Source: Brachynemurus nebulosus
Taxonomy: Eukaryota; Arthropoda; Insecta; Neuroptera; Myrmeleontidae
Reading direction: 5' to 3'
DNA length: 64,000 bases
NCBI GenBank assembly: GCA_035578155.1
Contig: JAPWDM010000015.1
Location: 2,095,001 to 2,159,000 of the forward strand
The notes beneath the pieces were generated by a model. The model was given only the letters and a program-made list of their open reading frames with translations. It was not told the DNA's origin and ran no database searches. Below are positions 21,578 through 32,400 of this stretch, piece after piece (positions within the stretch are counted from its first letter, which is position 1; every line of letters begins with the position of its first letter). Made by a program: the position numbers and the translations under genes.

Positions 21578-24000
21578 GGGGAACTTGGGGAAAGTTGACG
21601 AATTGGGTAAGTTGATTAATTGTTCTTATTTCCACTAGTTCTTATTTTTTTTAAGCTGGTGATACAGCCATCTCTTGACAAGAAAAGATACTGCTAAATA
21701 CCGATAAAACAGATAATAAATTTATCAGTTTTTCAAAATGTCATTTTTAATAAATTTGTTGTTAAGGTTAGATGTTTTTTACTAAGTAAAATAAGGTTTT
21801 AAGGTGAACACACAAGTAAATTTAAAAAACTGAATACTTTCTTCAAAAGCTATAAAATTATACTAATTTATGGAATAATAAATTAATTTAAATAGCAGCT
21901 TATATTTTTGGAAAAAATATATTTAAGTAATTTTGATATTTGGGTAAGTTGACTTATTTTTCAACTGGGTAAGTTGACTATACTTAATACATGGTTTTGT
22001 TCAAGATCAACGGTTTTGTTGTATATTTTCAGTTTAATATGCCTCGAAATTATGAAAGAAAATCAGAACGTAGATCGTGGTGTAACGAAGTCATGAATTT
22101 GGCAATTAAGGCTGTTCAAAATAACGTTACATGTTCCATGCAGCACAAATTTTTAAAATTCCGGAGCCAACCTTAAGACGAAATTTGAAGAAATTAAGTC
22201 AAAATGTACATCTACCAATACATGGAGGACGATTTCATAACACATTTACAGAAGAGCAGACTGAAGAACTCGTGAATTATATAAAAGAATTAAACAATAG
22301 AGGTTTGGGTCTAACTGTCAAATGTGTCCGAAAACTAATATTTGAATACGCAGAAACGAATGGAATTCAGCATAGGTTAAATAACAGTAGAAAAATGGCT
22401 GGCAACAACTTTTTACAAAAGTTTTTGAAGGATAATAAATTGTCTCTACGAACCCCAGAAAGTACGTCCGTGGGTCGTTTAATTGGCTTTAACAAACCAG
22501 CTGTGGACAAATTTTTTGCAATTTTAAAGGACGTTCGCTCTCAATATAATTTTAGCCCTAACAGAATTTATAATGCGGACGAAACTGGGGTTCCGACAGT
22601 TCCAACTAAATTACCCAAAATTGTTTCACCAACTGGCAATAGACGTGTTTCGAAAATTGTTTGTGCAGAAAAAGGTCATAATACAACTGTGGTATGTGCA
22701 ATGAATGCCACTGGCTCATTTGTACCGCCTTTTGTAATCTTTGCACGTAAAAGAATGAGAGACGAACTATTATATGGATTTCCACCTGGAACAAATGGTA
22801 TTGCGTTAAGCAGAAGTTGGATGACTGCTGATGACTTTATCCAGTATTTAAATCATTTCTTTAAATATACAAAACCTTCAGTTGAAGACCCAGTTCTACT
22901 TTTAGTAGATAACCATTCTTCACATGTGAATTTACCTGTAATCAACTTTTGTCGTGAAAACGGTATTGTGCTGGTTGGATTTTCTCCACACACTACACAT
23001 AAACTACAACCACTCGATGTAGCATTTTTTGGGCCGCTTAAAACATATTTATCACAAGCCTGTGATTCTTTTATGGTAAATTCCCCAGGTACAAATATTC
23101 AGGATAAGAACTATTTTAAATCCTATTTTAAACCAAGCTTACTGCAAAGCTGCAAACGTTCAGAATGCTGTACATGGTTTTAGAGCATGCGGTATTGAGC
23201 CATTTAATCCCATGATTTTTAGTGAATCCGACTTTTCAGCAACGATAACTTTTGAAAGAAAAATGCCCGAATCTGATGTTTTAAATTATGAATCAGAAGA
23301 TGGCTTGCCTTTAAGTGAATTTATGAAAAAAACTAAAACTATAGAAAGTAAACATATTCTATCTGATTTAGGTAATGCAAGATCAAAGGTAGAGCCTATT
23401 TTAACTAATAACTTAGGAATCAAAAAACTTAAAGCTTCAAATGAAAATGAGATAGAAAAAAATGCAAGTACACAGCTAAACTCTTCAACGTCAATTTGGG
23501 ATATTCGACCACCCTCGAAATACCAAAGGAAAGAAACTAAGAGAATAAAGATGTACGCCACTGTCATTTCAGGGTCACCTATGAAAAAAATATTGGAAGA
23601 GAAAGAAGAAAAAGTAAAAGAAAAAGAAAAAAGGCACCATGAAAAAGAAATCAAACGTAGTCAAAACGAGTGTGAACAAACAGTAACGCAAGAAGCAAAA
23701 AAACGAAAAATTACTACAATAAAAAACTTACTACAGTAAAAGTAATAATTTGATGTTTCATCTTACCCATAATATATCGTCATTTTACCCGATGTAAGGG
23801 TAACATGACGAAAATGCAACAATTTTTTATTCTTTTTATTAAATGTTTTAAGAAAGCTTTTTTTTAATTTTTTATTAATAAAATACAAGAAGAAAGACAT
23901 GTTAATTTTTGTATCTAAAAAAATTCAATAAACAGAATTAATATTTTGTGGTATTTTCATGTGTTTTTCGTTAATATAGTCAACATACCCCAACTTCCCC
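21578..24000 (+). mobile_element. pogo-like DNA transposon, complete ends
   Basis: 2423 bp flanked by TA (21576-21577 and 24001-24002). Terminal inverted repeats of about 22 bp start GGGGAACTTGGGG on the left and GGGGAAGTTGGGG on the reverse strand of the right end. Both continue with GTTGAC. Subterminal GGGTAAGTTGA motifs are repeated on the left (21604, 21941, 21967) and as CTTACCC on the right. It carries one broken transposase gene on the plus strand and sits in the gypsy A RNase H/integrase linker. Confidence 0.9.
22039..23739 (+). pseudogene. pogo-family DDE transposase, two frameshifts
   Basis: Starts at ATG 22039 with a pipsqueak/CENP-B type helix-turn-helix (MPRNYERKSERRSW, then IPEPTLRRNLKK). 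It shifts frame near 22140 and runs to 23183. It has a second DNA-binding region (TVKCVRKLIFEYAE) and the DDE_1 catalytic core: first Asp in YNADETGVPT, second in LLVDNHSSHV, third in KLQPLDVAFFGPLK, the DD~30D spacing of pogo. A second frameshift near 23160 joins FRACGIEPFNP and the 23212-23739 tail, which is basic and Lys/Glu-rich. All catalytic Asp are kept, so inactivation is recent or only by the indels. Confidence 0.88.
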
Positions 24001-24002
24001 TA

Positions 24003-24988
24003 TATTATTTAATCGTAATAAATCACCACCGTATAATTGGCGTGTGGTAGTTCCTGTTAATTTTGTTGATAAAGTTATTTGGTATTTCCATCGTAGTTAT
24101 GGTCATTACGGTTTTAGAAAAATTTGTTATCTAATAAATCAATATTTTTACATTAAAAATCTTTTTCCGCGTAGTAAGAAATTATTGGATAAATGTGTAA
24201 TTTGTCAGAAAGCAGAAGTTAGAACCACATACAGTGAGGGTCCTCTTCAAAGTATTATTTCCGAACGTATATTACAACACTGTTATGTAGATTTGTATGG
24301 GCTCCTTCCTACTGGAAAGTTAGGACTAAGTATGCTTTTCTTAATTAAAGATAATTTTTCAAAATTTGTGAAATTATATCCCCTTCGTAAAGCCACTTCC
24401 AGGCAATTAGTAAAGAAAGTTCTAAATTCATTTGTCCCTAATATCGGTATGATAGAAACGGTAATTTCCGATCGCGGCAGTCAGTTTGTCTCACCTATTT
24501 GGCAACAATCCCTAAAGGATGCTGGCATTAATGTACGAACTATAAGTGTCTATAACCCGAGAGCTAATCCCGAAGAAAGAGTTAACCGTGAACTTAACCG
24601 TTTATTTCGAACTTACTGCCATAATAAACATTCAAATTGGCCCGATTACGAACAATTTATTGAGAATTGTCTAAATTTTGTTCCGCATGAAGCTACCGGT
24701 TTTGCTCCTTATGAACTTATGTTTGGACGAAAACCCCCTAATCCGTTTGAACATATACTTAATTTTCCGAATCATGAAAAACCGTCTCTTCAAGATAAGT
24801 TTAATCTGGCACTCGAAAAAACACGTAAATTGGCTCAGAATCGCGTTGCACGACATGATATACACGATACTAAGGTTTATAATGTAGGAGCTAAAGTACT
24901 TCTAAGAACGCATCCCCGTTCCTCCGCGAAAGATAAAGTTGTTAAAAAATTTAAACTTTTATTTGAAGGCCCGTTCTCTTCTCTTCTT
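24003..24988 (+). pseudogene. gypsy A integrase, C-terminus lost
   Basis: Zinc-binding HHCC region (HRSYGHYGFRKICYLI, then CVICQK). The core follows with Asp in HCYVDLYGLLPTG, Asp in VISDRGSQFVS and Glu in NPRANPEERVNREL, all three present. It continues to KFKLLFEGPF and then loses similarity at about 24988. Element C continues this region for about 35 more residues, so the missing end was replaced by Polinton DNA. The ORF to 25060 reads through the junction and its last 20 or so residues are not gypsy. Confidence 0.85.
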
Positions 24989-24989
24989 A

Positions 24990-25075
24990 TCTACTTTCTT
25001 AGAAACACTGAGCGATTGTTGTTTTGGTTGTTTCTTTTTGTACAACAGCTTTGCATCTGAACTTAAAATTAGCAT
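24990..25075 (-). pseudogene. Truncated start of a Polinton ORF
   Basis: On the minus strand an ATG (25075-25073) lies 2 bases after the stop of the next gene, opening a Lys-rich frame that begins MLILSSDAKLL. It is cut off at the junction with gypsy A after about 29 codons. Tight spacing suggests it was the next gene of the structural block, possibly the lost capsid gene, but this cannot be shown. Confidence 0.4.
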
Positions 25076-25077
25076 TT

Positions 25078-25814
25078 TCAACCTCTCTTATTGATGTGAA
25101 TTCTTAATGTAATCTCTTCACCATTAAAATTTACTAAATTATCGTCTTGATCAGTGATAGTCACAATTATTTCATCAATGTATTTTCTATTCATAGGAAA
25201 ATAAATTATGTTTTTTGGTATCAATAATTTTATAACCAATTTTCACATCAGGGTAGAAAGAATATAAATGATGTGTTGTATTATTGTTTAAATAAGCTCC
25301 TTTTACCAAATTACAATTCACAAAAATAGCATCAATTGCTTGTATGCGAACAATTTCATCAGATGTATACTGTTTATTTGCTTCTAAGACGTTTGTTTTT
25401 GTAAAACCGAGTAATTTTCCAAACGATTCCTTTTCCGTAAACGTAATTTTCTCTGAACAATGAATTTCACTCTTTAAAGTCAATGTATTCATTTTTAAAC
25501 TGAAGAATGGTTTTGGTTTTTGTGGTTTTTTATCTCCCTTTTTAGGTGTAGGTGGTGGAGGAAAAAGTTTGTTGAATTGTTTTAAAATTTCATCTTCAAT
25601 TTCAAAAACGTCGTAACATCCAGTTGGGAATGTAATTGTTTTATTACCTATAGTTATTACGATGCGTATCAATATTCGGTATTGAGTTGTATGAGAAAAA
25701 TTCATTGGATTCAATAAGCCCAATTTCATAGACCCCATTTGAACAATCTATCGGTGGGAGAATACGCGCTTCTAATTTTGATGTATTACCGCTTAGTGCT
25801 ACACTATATGACAT
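25078..25814 (-). pseudogene. Polinton-associated conserved structural-protein candidate
   Basis: Starts at ATG 25814-25812 (MSYSVALSGNTSKLEARILPP). It shifts frame near 25670-25690 (FFSYNSIPNI to ITIGNKTITFPTG) and again near 25200, and ends at TGA 25080-25078 with VTITDQDDNLVNFNGEEITL. The paired motifs (PP-ID at the N-terminus, NSIPNI, a TFPTGCYDV-like edge, a final DQ-GEEI strand) recur, as I recall, in uncharacterised proteins of arthropod Polinton loci. The beta-rich look suggests a penton or minor capsid role, which is inference. A proline tract lies in the middle (FPPPPTPKKG). Confidence 0.55.
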
Positions 25815-26165
25815 TTTTGATTTAAATATTTTTCGTAACAATAACACAGAAATATTAAACACAAATGACCACAAATAACTTCATTAATTTTTTTATGAGT
25901 GTAATCGTTGTATAGAATGTTTTTACCAAGATATTAAAATAAGTTCTTTTGGATGGAGTAGTCCAAAACAATCGTAATACAACTTTTTTCTCCCTTTTTA
26001 AAATACGACACCCAATGAGATCCAGGCAAATTAGATGTTTGTAGGTTAATGATACCACTTTCAATTTTCCATGGTTTATGTGGTAGTTTATCTCTCATAA
26101 ACACCCCCTGAAGTATGGAATATTCCTTGCATAATAAATCAAATCTCTATTTGTTAAAGCTTTTT
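25800..26165 (-). pseudogene. Adenain-like cysteine protease (Polinton PRO)
   Basis: No single open frame covers it, but minus-strand translation in alternating frames gives the adenain order. LTNRDLIYYARNIPYFRG is followed by FMRDKLPHKPWKIESGIINL; then the catalytic His in LPGSHWVSYFKKG near 25990; then YYDCFGLLHPKEL holding the Asp in a shifted frame; and the Cys region VICGHLCLIFL near 25865. At least three frameshifts are needed. The active protein would mature virion proteins. It overlaps the start of the downstream structural candidate and follows the pX-like gene. Confidence 0.7.
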
Positions 26166-26248
26166 TAGGTCAAATATTTAAAACACGATTTTTATGATTT
26201 TCTATAAATGTATCAAAATACTGTTGTTGTCAATACACATTTCTTTTA

Positions 26249-26680
26249 TTATTTCCTAGTGTGTGGATTTAAGTATAACCCATATCCCTTTTTATATGGC
26301 TTAAAAACAATTGCTTTTCCCTATTTCAAATTTAATTCAACTTCTTTGTTATGACGTTTATTTTCTTCTAAAAATTCACGAGTTTTTTTAGCATCACTAA
26401 TCGTTTTGGCGATACTTCTAACACCACCTGCTAAACTACCAACAGCGGAAAGGCCAGCAAGAAGAGGTATTAAAAATGGTAACGCTCCACCAATTTTCTT
26501 AGGAACCGGCAACACTCTTGGTATTGAAATATTTCTTTTTCCATATTTATGTACACTTTTTTTAGCTACCAACAACGCATTTTTTATAATTTGATTAATA
26601 TTTTTTGCATTTTTTTCTCTTAATGCTTTGCGAGACGATTGTATTATTTTACTTAACGGAATTTTCTTTTTTGTTTTCAC
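26249..26680 (-). pseudogene. Adenovirus pX-like core protein
   Basis: A basic N-terminal region, then ISIPRVLPVPKKIGG leading into a hydrophobic, glycine-rich segment (residues ~64-86, LPFLIPLLAGLSAVGS), then a charged helix. This layout matches the pX/Mu-like proteins of adintoviruses and Polintons. The frame stops at TAG 26323-26321, but the same frame continues with the conserved YKKGYGLYLNP-type tail to 26249, so the TAG is a premature stop. No ATG exists at the start (GTG at 26680), so the initiator was lost or lies elsewhere. It begins 3 bases after the PLA2 stop. Confidence 0.65.
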
Positions 26681-26682
26681 TT

Positions 26683-27045
26683 TCAGTTTGTTTTAGCCTT
26701 CATAATGTTTGTCACAAACCAAGCTGCTGATTTTTCACCCAAGCTGGCGTCTTTTGATTTAACGCGTTCCCAAGCTTTTTCAATTAAACGTTTGTCGGCT
26801 TCCCTCCTTTCAAGTGAATCAGATGTTTTAGAATAAGCAATGTCATGTTGGAGACAAGCTTTGTCTAGTTGATTTATTGGAATATCACCTTGATTTAAAC
26901 GTTTCTGTAATTTTGTTCCTGGTCCACAAAACTTGTAAAATGGTAAATGAATCTCCACTGGTAATTTATCAATTAATGTATTGAGTAAACCTTTTCCTTG
27001 AATATCTTTTAATCGACTGATTGTTTTTTTTGTTTGCTTGTTCAT
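26683..27045 (-). CDS. Parvovirus-type phospholipase A2-like protein
   Basis: 120 residues from ATG 27045. It has the calcium-loop motif KFCGPGTKL (C40-GPGT) and the catalytic His-Asp pair in DKACLQHDIAYSK (H67 D68), as in the PLA2 domain of parvovirus VP1 and of adintovirus/Polinton homologues. In viruses this activity breaches the endosomal membrane during entry. The frame is open and of expected length, the least damaged of the structural block. It is first in the minus-strand block, transcribed divergently from the packaging ATPase. Confidence 0.82.
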   Translation of the reverse strand: MNKQTKKTISRLKDIQGKGLLNTLIDKLPVEIHLPFYKFCGPGTKLQKRLNQGDIPINQLDKACLQHDIAYSKTSDSLERREADKRLIEKAWERVKSKDASLGEKSAAWFVTNIMKAKTN

Positions 27046-27281
27046 TTTTTACAAAAAAACTTAAATTTTTTAGTTTTACATATATGACAATTTTTTTCAA
27101 TGGTAAAGGTCCGTCACAATGATCCGACCACGTTGGTAAATTGTAGTGTTCGAAACAGTGTTGTTCTTCAATTCGTTGTTTCTTCACAAATAAATAGTAA
27201 AACACTCGGAGACACATTCTTAAAAGTAAATAAACGTATAAATACTCGAGTAGACTTGTTCTGTCTCAGTATATTGTAAAA
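27046..27281 (+). promoter_or_regulatory. Divergent intergenic region with TATA box and initiator
   Basis: 236 bases between the PLA2 gene (minus) and the ATPase (plus). For the plus direction a TATA box TATAAATA lies at 27237-27244 and an arthropod initiator TCAGT at 27266-27270, about 29 bases apart, with ATG 27282 close behind. No equally clear pair was found for the minus direction. Confidence 0.6.
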
Positions 27282-27950
27282 ATGAAATTTGTAAAACGGC
27301 CCGTGAGTTTAAAAGTGAATAACAACGACAATAAACTTTCTGCAATTAATAATAAAAATTACAAACGACATAGTAAACTTTTTCCTAATACAATAAGATG
27401 TATTATTGCTGCTCCATCTGGGGGTGGTAAAACGAATTTGATTTTATCATTGTTGGAAAGCAAGAATGGTTTATCATTTGAAAATTTATACATATATTCA
27501 AAAACTTTACATCAACCAAAATATATGTGGTTAGCCGAGGTTTTGAAAAATATAGATGGTATTGGATTTTACACGTTTACGGAAAATGATGAAGTGATTA
27601 AGCCGAATCAAGTTAAACCTAATTCAATTGTTATATTTGACGATATTTCATGTTCTGATCAATGTAATGTAAAATTATTTTTTTCTTATGCATGTCAAAG
27701 TTATTCAGAAGCCAGTAAACATCTATTACGAGACAATGCAAATGTTGTTATATTATTTAAATCAGATTATCGAAATACTTTTAATGCATACAGAGATCAC
27801 GCGTTTTCGGATATGCCCTTTGAAAAATTTTCAGAAATGTGCAACAAGATTTGGGAAAATAATCCATATGGTTTTTTGGCAATATTCAAAGAATGTGGAC
27901 TTAATGATGGACGTTATCGTAGAGGAATCGATGAATATATAATATTGTAA
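27282..27950 (+). CDS. Polinton FtsK/HerA-type packaging ATPase
   Basis: 222 residues. Walker A is APSGGGKT (residues 44-51) and Walker B is IVIFDDI (116-122), with FLAIFK near the end. This is the A32/FtsK-like genome-packaging ATPase of Polintons and related viruses, which would pump DNA into the capsid. The ATG follows the TATA/initiator pair. The family is commonly somewhat longer at the N-terminus, but the core appears complete and uninterrupted. Confidence 0.88.
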   Translation: MKFVKRPVSLKVNNNDNKLSAINNKNYKRHSKLFPNTIRCIIAAPSGGGKTNLILSLLESKNGLSFENLYIYSKTLHQPKYMWLAEVLKNIDGIGFYTFTENDEVIKPNQVKPNSIVIFDDISCSDQCNVKLFFSYACQSYSEASKHLLRDNANVVILFKSDYRNTFNAYRDHAFSDMPFEKFSEMCNKIWENNPYGFLAIFKECGLNDGRYRRGIDEYIIL

Positions 27951-28026
27951 AATTTGTAATATTACTTCAAGCAGAGATCAGATTTTTAAGAATACACTTA
28001 AAAAATTTTCAGTTTACTCTAGAATT

Positions 28027-28302
28027 ATGGATAAAGAATCAGTAAAAATCAAAAGAAAAATTATTGAAACCAGTAATGCTATTCGAAATAAATATTTAAA
28101 TTTAACTAGTGTATTAATTAACCAAAAAACAGAAAATCTAATAAAACTAATGAACAATATTTCTAAAAGTATAAAGTTGAAAACTGACAATGAAAAAGAG
28201 TATATAATAAAGTTGCTGCAGTCTAATGTAAATTATCTACGTAGAGAAATTAAAAAGAACACACATCAAAGTAATCATGAGCAAAATAGACGTCGTGAAT
28301 GA
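28027..28302 (+). CDS. Polinton hypothetical, helical, probably truncated
   Basis: 91 residues, Lys/Asn/Ile-rich and predicted helical (IKRKIIETSNAIRNKYLNL). The start resembles the N-terminus of a longer uncharacterised protein I recall from arthropod Polinton loci; if so, the rest is deleted. It overlaps the next frame by 4 bases (ATGA at 28299-28302), which may be coincidental. Confidence 0.4.
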   Translation: MDKESVKIKRKIIETSNAIRNKYLNLTSVLINQKTENLIKLMNNISKSIKLKTDNEKEYIIKLLQSNVNYLRREIKKNTHQSNHEQNRRRE

Positions 28303-28616
28303 ATTACATAAACCAGCTAGAAGAAAATTCAAAGAAAATCGAAGAGCAGTTACGACATACCGTTTATAATTACAATCAGTATCAAAATAAAAAACAATCA
28401 GGATTCAAAAAAAATGATCATGTTCGTATTAGTAAATTTAAAACTACTTTTGAAAAAGGATATACATTCAACTGGACTCCTGAAATTTTTAAAATTTCTC
28501 AAGTACACAAAATTGATCCAGTCACATATTCGTTAATAGACTATGAAAATAAACCTATAGAAGGCAAATTCTACGATTTTGAGTTACAAAAACTAACAAC
28601 CCGTCTTTATATCTAA
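28299..28616 (+). pseudogene. Polinton retroviral-type integrase, C-terminal fragment
   Basis: 105 residues. The C-terminal SH3/chromo-like region of Polinton integrases is clear: VRISKFKTTFEKGYTFNW, TPEIFKISQVHKIDPVTY, then GKFYDFELQKL. The zinc-binding and D,D,E core that should precede it is absent. The ATG at 28299 is therefore an internal Met or chance start, and the gene is a remnant. The missing core is not found elsewhere in the window. Confidence 0.75.
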
Positions 28617-29104
28617 TTTCCAAAATTATTAAAAGAAAGGGTGATTAAGCACTGCTGAAATGGATGTGTTTCAAAAATCCTACTTGGATTAAACAAGATG
28701 ATATACTATAGTTAAATGTAATAAAAAATTATATGCATTTTTTTTTTAATAAAGTAAAAACAAAACAAGACTTTTTTTTATTTTCCAGTTTTATTAAATT
28801 AAATATTTACAATAAAATTACAAATAAATGTTACAAGTGTTTCTTAAAATCGACTGAAGAAAAACGCTCATTTGTTTTTTTCAGTCTTACAATAGTGTTT
28901 TATAAAATTACATTATACGTATGTACTTATATACAAACAGTTATTAAAATTAGTACTTAAAGTAATGCTTCAACATAGACAATGTTTTGTTCCTGAATAT
29001 ATGCAATTTCACTGCGCTGCCAAGTGGCCCCATATTATAAGAGGATTTTTTAGGGGTAATGAACCCCACTTTATTACTTTATCAAAGCCTTTATTAAACC
29101 CTTA
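28617..29104. other. Non-coding between integrase remnant and TA repeat
   Basis: AT-rich, with no domain in any frame. A short frame at 28733-28960 is Phe/Lys-rich and not supported. Confidence 0.5.
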
Positions 29105-29137
29105 AATTTTACACTAAATTTTTATGTACATATGCAA

Positions 29138-29197
<60 letters not shown>

Positions 29198-29224
29198 TTG
29201 CATATGTACATAAAAATTTAGTGT

Positions 29225-29304
<80 letters not shown>
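29105..29304. repeat. Two (TA)n tracts around a 35-bp inverted repeat
   Basis: Arm 29105-29139 and its exact reverse complement 29196-29230 flank a (TA)n tract (29140-29195). A second (TA)n tract follows to 29304. The whole would fold into a cruciform. The ORF reading through it (Ile-Tyr repeats) is an artefact. Confidence 0.9.
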
Positions 29305-29308
<4 letters not shown>

Positions 29309-29412
29309 AAGCACTTATCTAACATAGTTACAAACAATGACCTGTGTATTTTACAAGAGTGTAGTATTACAATATTAAATAGTAATTATTGTTTTAATGT
29401 GTCTTTATGAAA

Positions 29413-32400
29413 CTATGCTAAAGTAGTCATTTGTCCGTTTATCAATACACGTTTATCATCTTCGGCAGACAAAACTTTTTTATTAACTTTTAATGTAAAA
29501 ATATTATGATACTTTGATCGTATTAAAGTCAATATATTATTGTAAAATAAAGTATTTAAATAATCATCAAACGTAATTTTTGAGAAACAAGATTTTGAGA
29601 CACCTTTAGGACGCTTATCTACAATATCATCTAACGTAATATATGAATACATTTTTGGTCTCAAATCACAATAACAAGTTATTATTTTTCCACTTAATTC
29701 ATCTTTTAATAAACCAAATTTCTTTTTATTGACTTTCGGAATTCCAGATATTGTCATCATAACCTGGTGTATCAAATAATTCAAGTTGTTTTTCATAACT
29801 TGATATGGATTTATGTTTTCCAACCCAGCTAATAGTGAATCTGTGTCACTATACAAAAGTTTAACTTTATTTTCAAAAATTTTCTTAAAAACATCATAAT
29901 AAAAATAATACATATGATACTTTGATAACTCTAGTATTGTCCATCCCACGGATATTGGTCTATTATAAAATACTTCGTCTCGAGTTTGTTCAATTAATAC
30001 TAAATTTTCTGCTAAAATAGTGAATTTTTTACACCGTGGACTACAAATCTTTCTCCTAGCACCATACCTTCCATCCCATTTACAACAAAGTTTATTATTA
30101 CACCGTTTACGTAATGATTCTATAGATTTTCCAAATATAGCATTTAAAATAAATTAAAAAATATTTGATTCAAATTATGTTTTAGATTGTCCTCTCAACT
30201 TTGCATTTAATTCAATATAAGCTCTGAGCCAAAAGGAGTGTTTGAATCTTAAAACTCTATGTATTCGTTCTAAAACTAATCCGTGTCCTAAACATTGCTT
30301 TAAATTTCTTATATGTATTATATAATTTTGCCTATGTCTAAAGGAACCGATAAGTTTAGGTATATGTGACTTTGATGAAGGAGGTAGAAACTTTTCCGGA
30401 CAAAATGGAAAGTCGTTATGCTCGTCGCGTAAATATTCCGGGTAAAGCAAATTAACTTCGAGAACATACCCAAAATTCGGATCTAGCTCATCAATTTTAT
30501 CAAAATCAAAAGTTTCTACATCTAACCATTCAAAACCTCCATATGGTAATGGGAAATTTGACATTGTAAAACCATAGAGACTATTAGCATCATAATACAT
30601 AATATATTGTTCCTGTTTAGTTTCGTCATAAAGATTACCCATATATGGATTATTAGCTTCAAAAAATCTTGTAGAAACAAAATAATTCCCGCCCCTTATG
30701 GAAGTTTCAAAAAAGTTTAATATGTCTATGTCTGTAATAAGTTCAAGTTCCACATCTGTAAATTTTAGCATTGCATCAAAATTAAATCCCGGTAGAGAAA
30801 ACGAGTGACAAACGTCCAATTTATATGTTTTATAACAAAGTTCGCGAAAATTTTCAAATATATCAGCCATAAGCAAAACATCCGTTTTTAGATATAATTC
30901 TGTATATTCACCTAAATTTTTTATATTAAAATGCTGCCATACAGTCTGTGCATGTATATAATCTTCATCTGTAATTTCTTCATCTTTTATATTATTAAAA
31001 AAACAATATTTTGGTGGAAGTTGTGTTTCTTCTAATTTTTCAATACTATCTACATATGAATACGGGTATACACCTTTCCTACTTAACAAGTTAAAATCGT
31101 CTTGTCGAGAAAAATGTTGTAAAATTGTAAATTGATGAGGTTCTAATGTTCATCTAAAGACGAATTCAAAAATTTATAAGAATCTAAAAATCGTACATAA
31201 ACACTACCAATTTTTTTTTGTATTGCTATATACTTTTGCGAATTAATTGGAATGGCATATGTATTCTCGCTCGAAAAGTTAAGCTCTTTTCAAAATAAAT
31301 GAAAATCATATCCGCTACCGTTATGAAAAAAAACTGGTATAAATCTCGACATCTGAAGTGCAAGATTGCAATCTCTGTGACTAGCTCCCCTAAAATTTGG
31401 ATTACCGGAATAGTCAAGTCTATTGTGATCGCGACATTTTACATCACCCTCTAAGAATGGTTTGTCACATATCCAACAGGTATTTGCATTTTGAAAATCA
31501 ATTTCATTTTGTTCCGACATTACAATAGGTGCATTTATTTCCAAAAATTGTTCAACACATTGAGCTAGTTCATAAATTTTTTTTATAAAATGTTTACCTA
31601 CCATTGGTCCTATATAACTGTGGTAAAAATTAAGATTTGGATTAAAATGGCAAACAACTTGCATGCCTATTGCATATGGTACATGATATTCAACTCGTTC
31701 CTCATATGGTGCATTAGGATTCGGTTTGCATGTGCTAATTTTTTGCGTTAAAGCTTCAAAGTCGGCGATTACAACAACGGGAACTTTGAGTATGTGCTTA
31801 ATATTTTTAATTTTAGAATATTTTTACCTGTTTCAGGTAAAACTGTTTTAACAGCATCTACGAGTTTACACTTTTCTAAATGACTGTTTAATAATGTGTT
31901 AGAAGTGAAATAATTTAAACATCTTTCACATATGTACTGTTTATGAGCATTCTGTGATAATTGCGAACCACACAAACGTGCTAGGTTCTTAATTAAACAA
32001 TAATGATAATTATTTTTATCAGAAATTAATAATAAGTTAACATGTATATTTTTTCTGTTTTTTGTAAAATATACAGGTCCACAAATACGTGAATTTTCGT
32101 TAAGAGTGTAAACATTGACAGACACTGGATTTTTTTATTCAAAAGCTGCTATGTCTTTAAAAGTTACTGGAAATGAAATATTTTCCAAATTAAAAATTTT
32201 TCTAAAATTTTTCGGGTAATCTGAAACCCGATTTGGATTCTTTTTTTGGGGATAAATATGAGCTAATATTGACCAAATGAAACAATATTCGTCATTATTT
32301 TTTACATTTATTACAGAATTTGTTTTAAGAATTTTCTTTGGTAAGGGGATATATGTTCCTCCATTTAATGGGTCATTTTTAGCCAAATTTAATTGTAAAT

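Larger units (their letters stand above)
16435..24988 (+). mobile_element. Ty3/gypsy element A, truncated at right, twice interrupted
   Basis: Plus-strand gag, protease, RT, RNase H and integrase in order, clearly related to element C at 49.2-54.3 kb (same gag core, same Asn-rich gag tail, same pol motifs). It is interrupted by a LINE fragment (about 17790-18900) and a pogo-like transposon (21578-24000). It ends abruptly at about 24988 inside the integrase C-terminus, where Polinton sequence begins. No LTR was identified. Several frameshifts and stops make it a pseudo-element. Confidence 0.85.

Noticed and set aside
23286..23654. 122-residue minus-strand ORF rich in Phe/Ser
   Set aside because: Antisense shadow of the Lys/Glu-rich tail of the pogo transposase.
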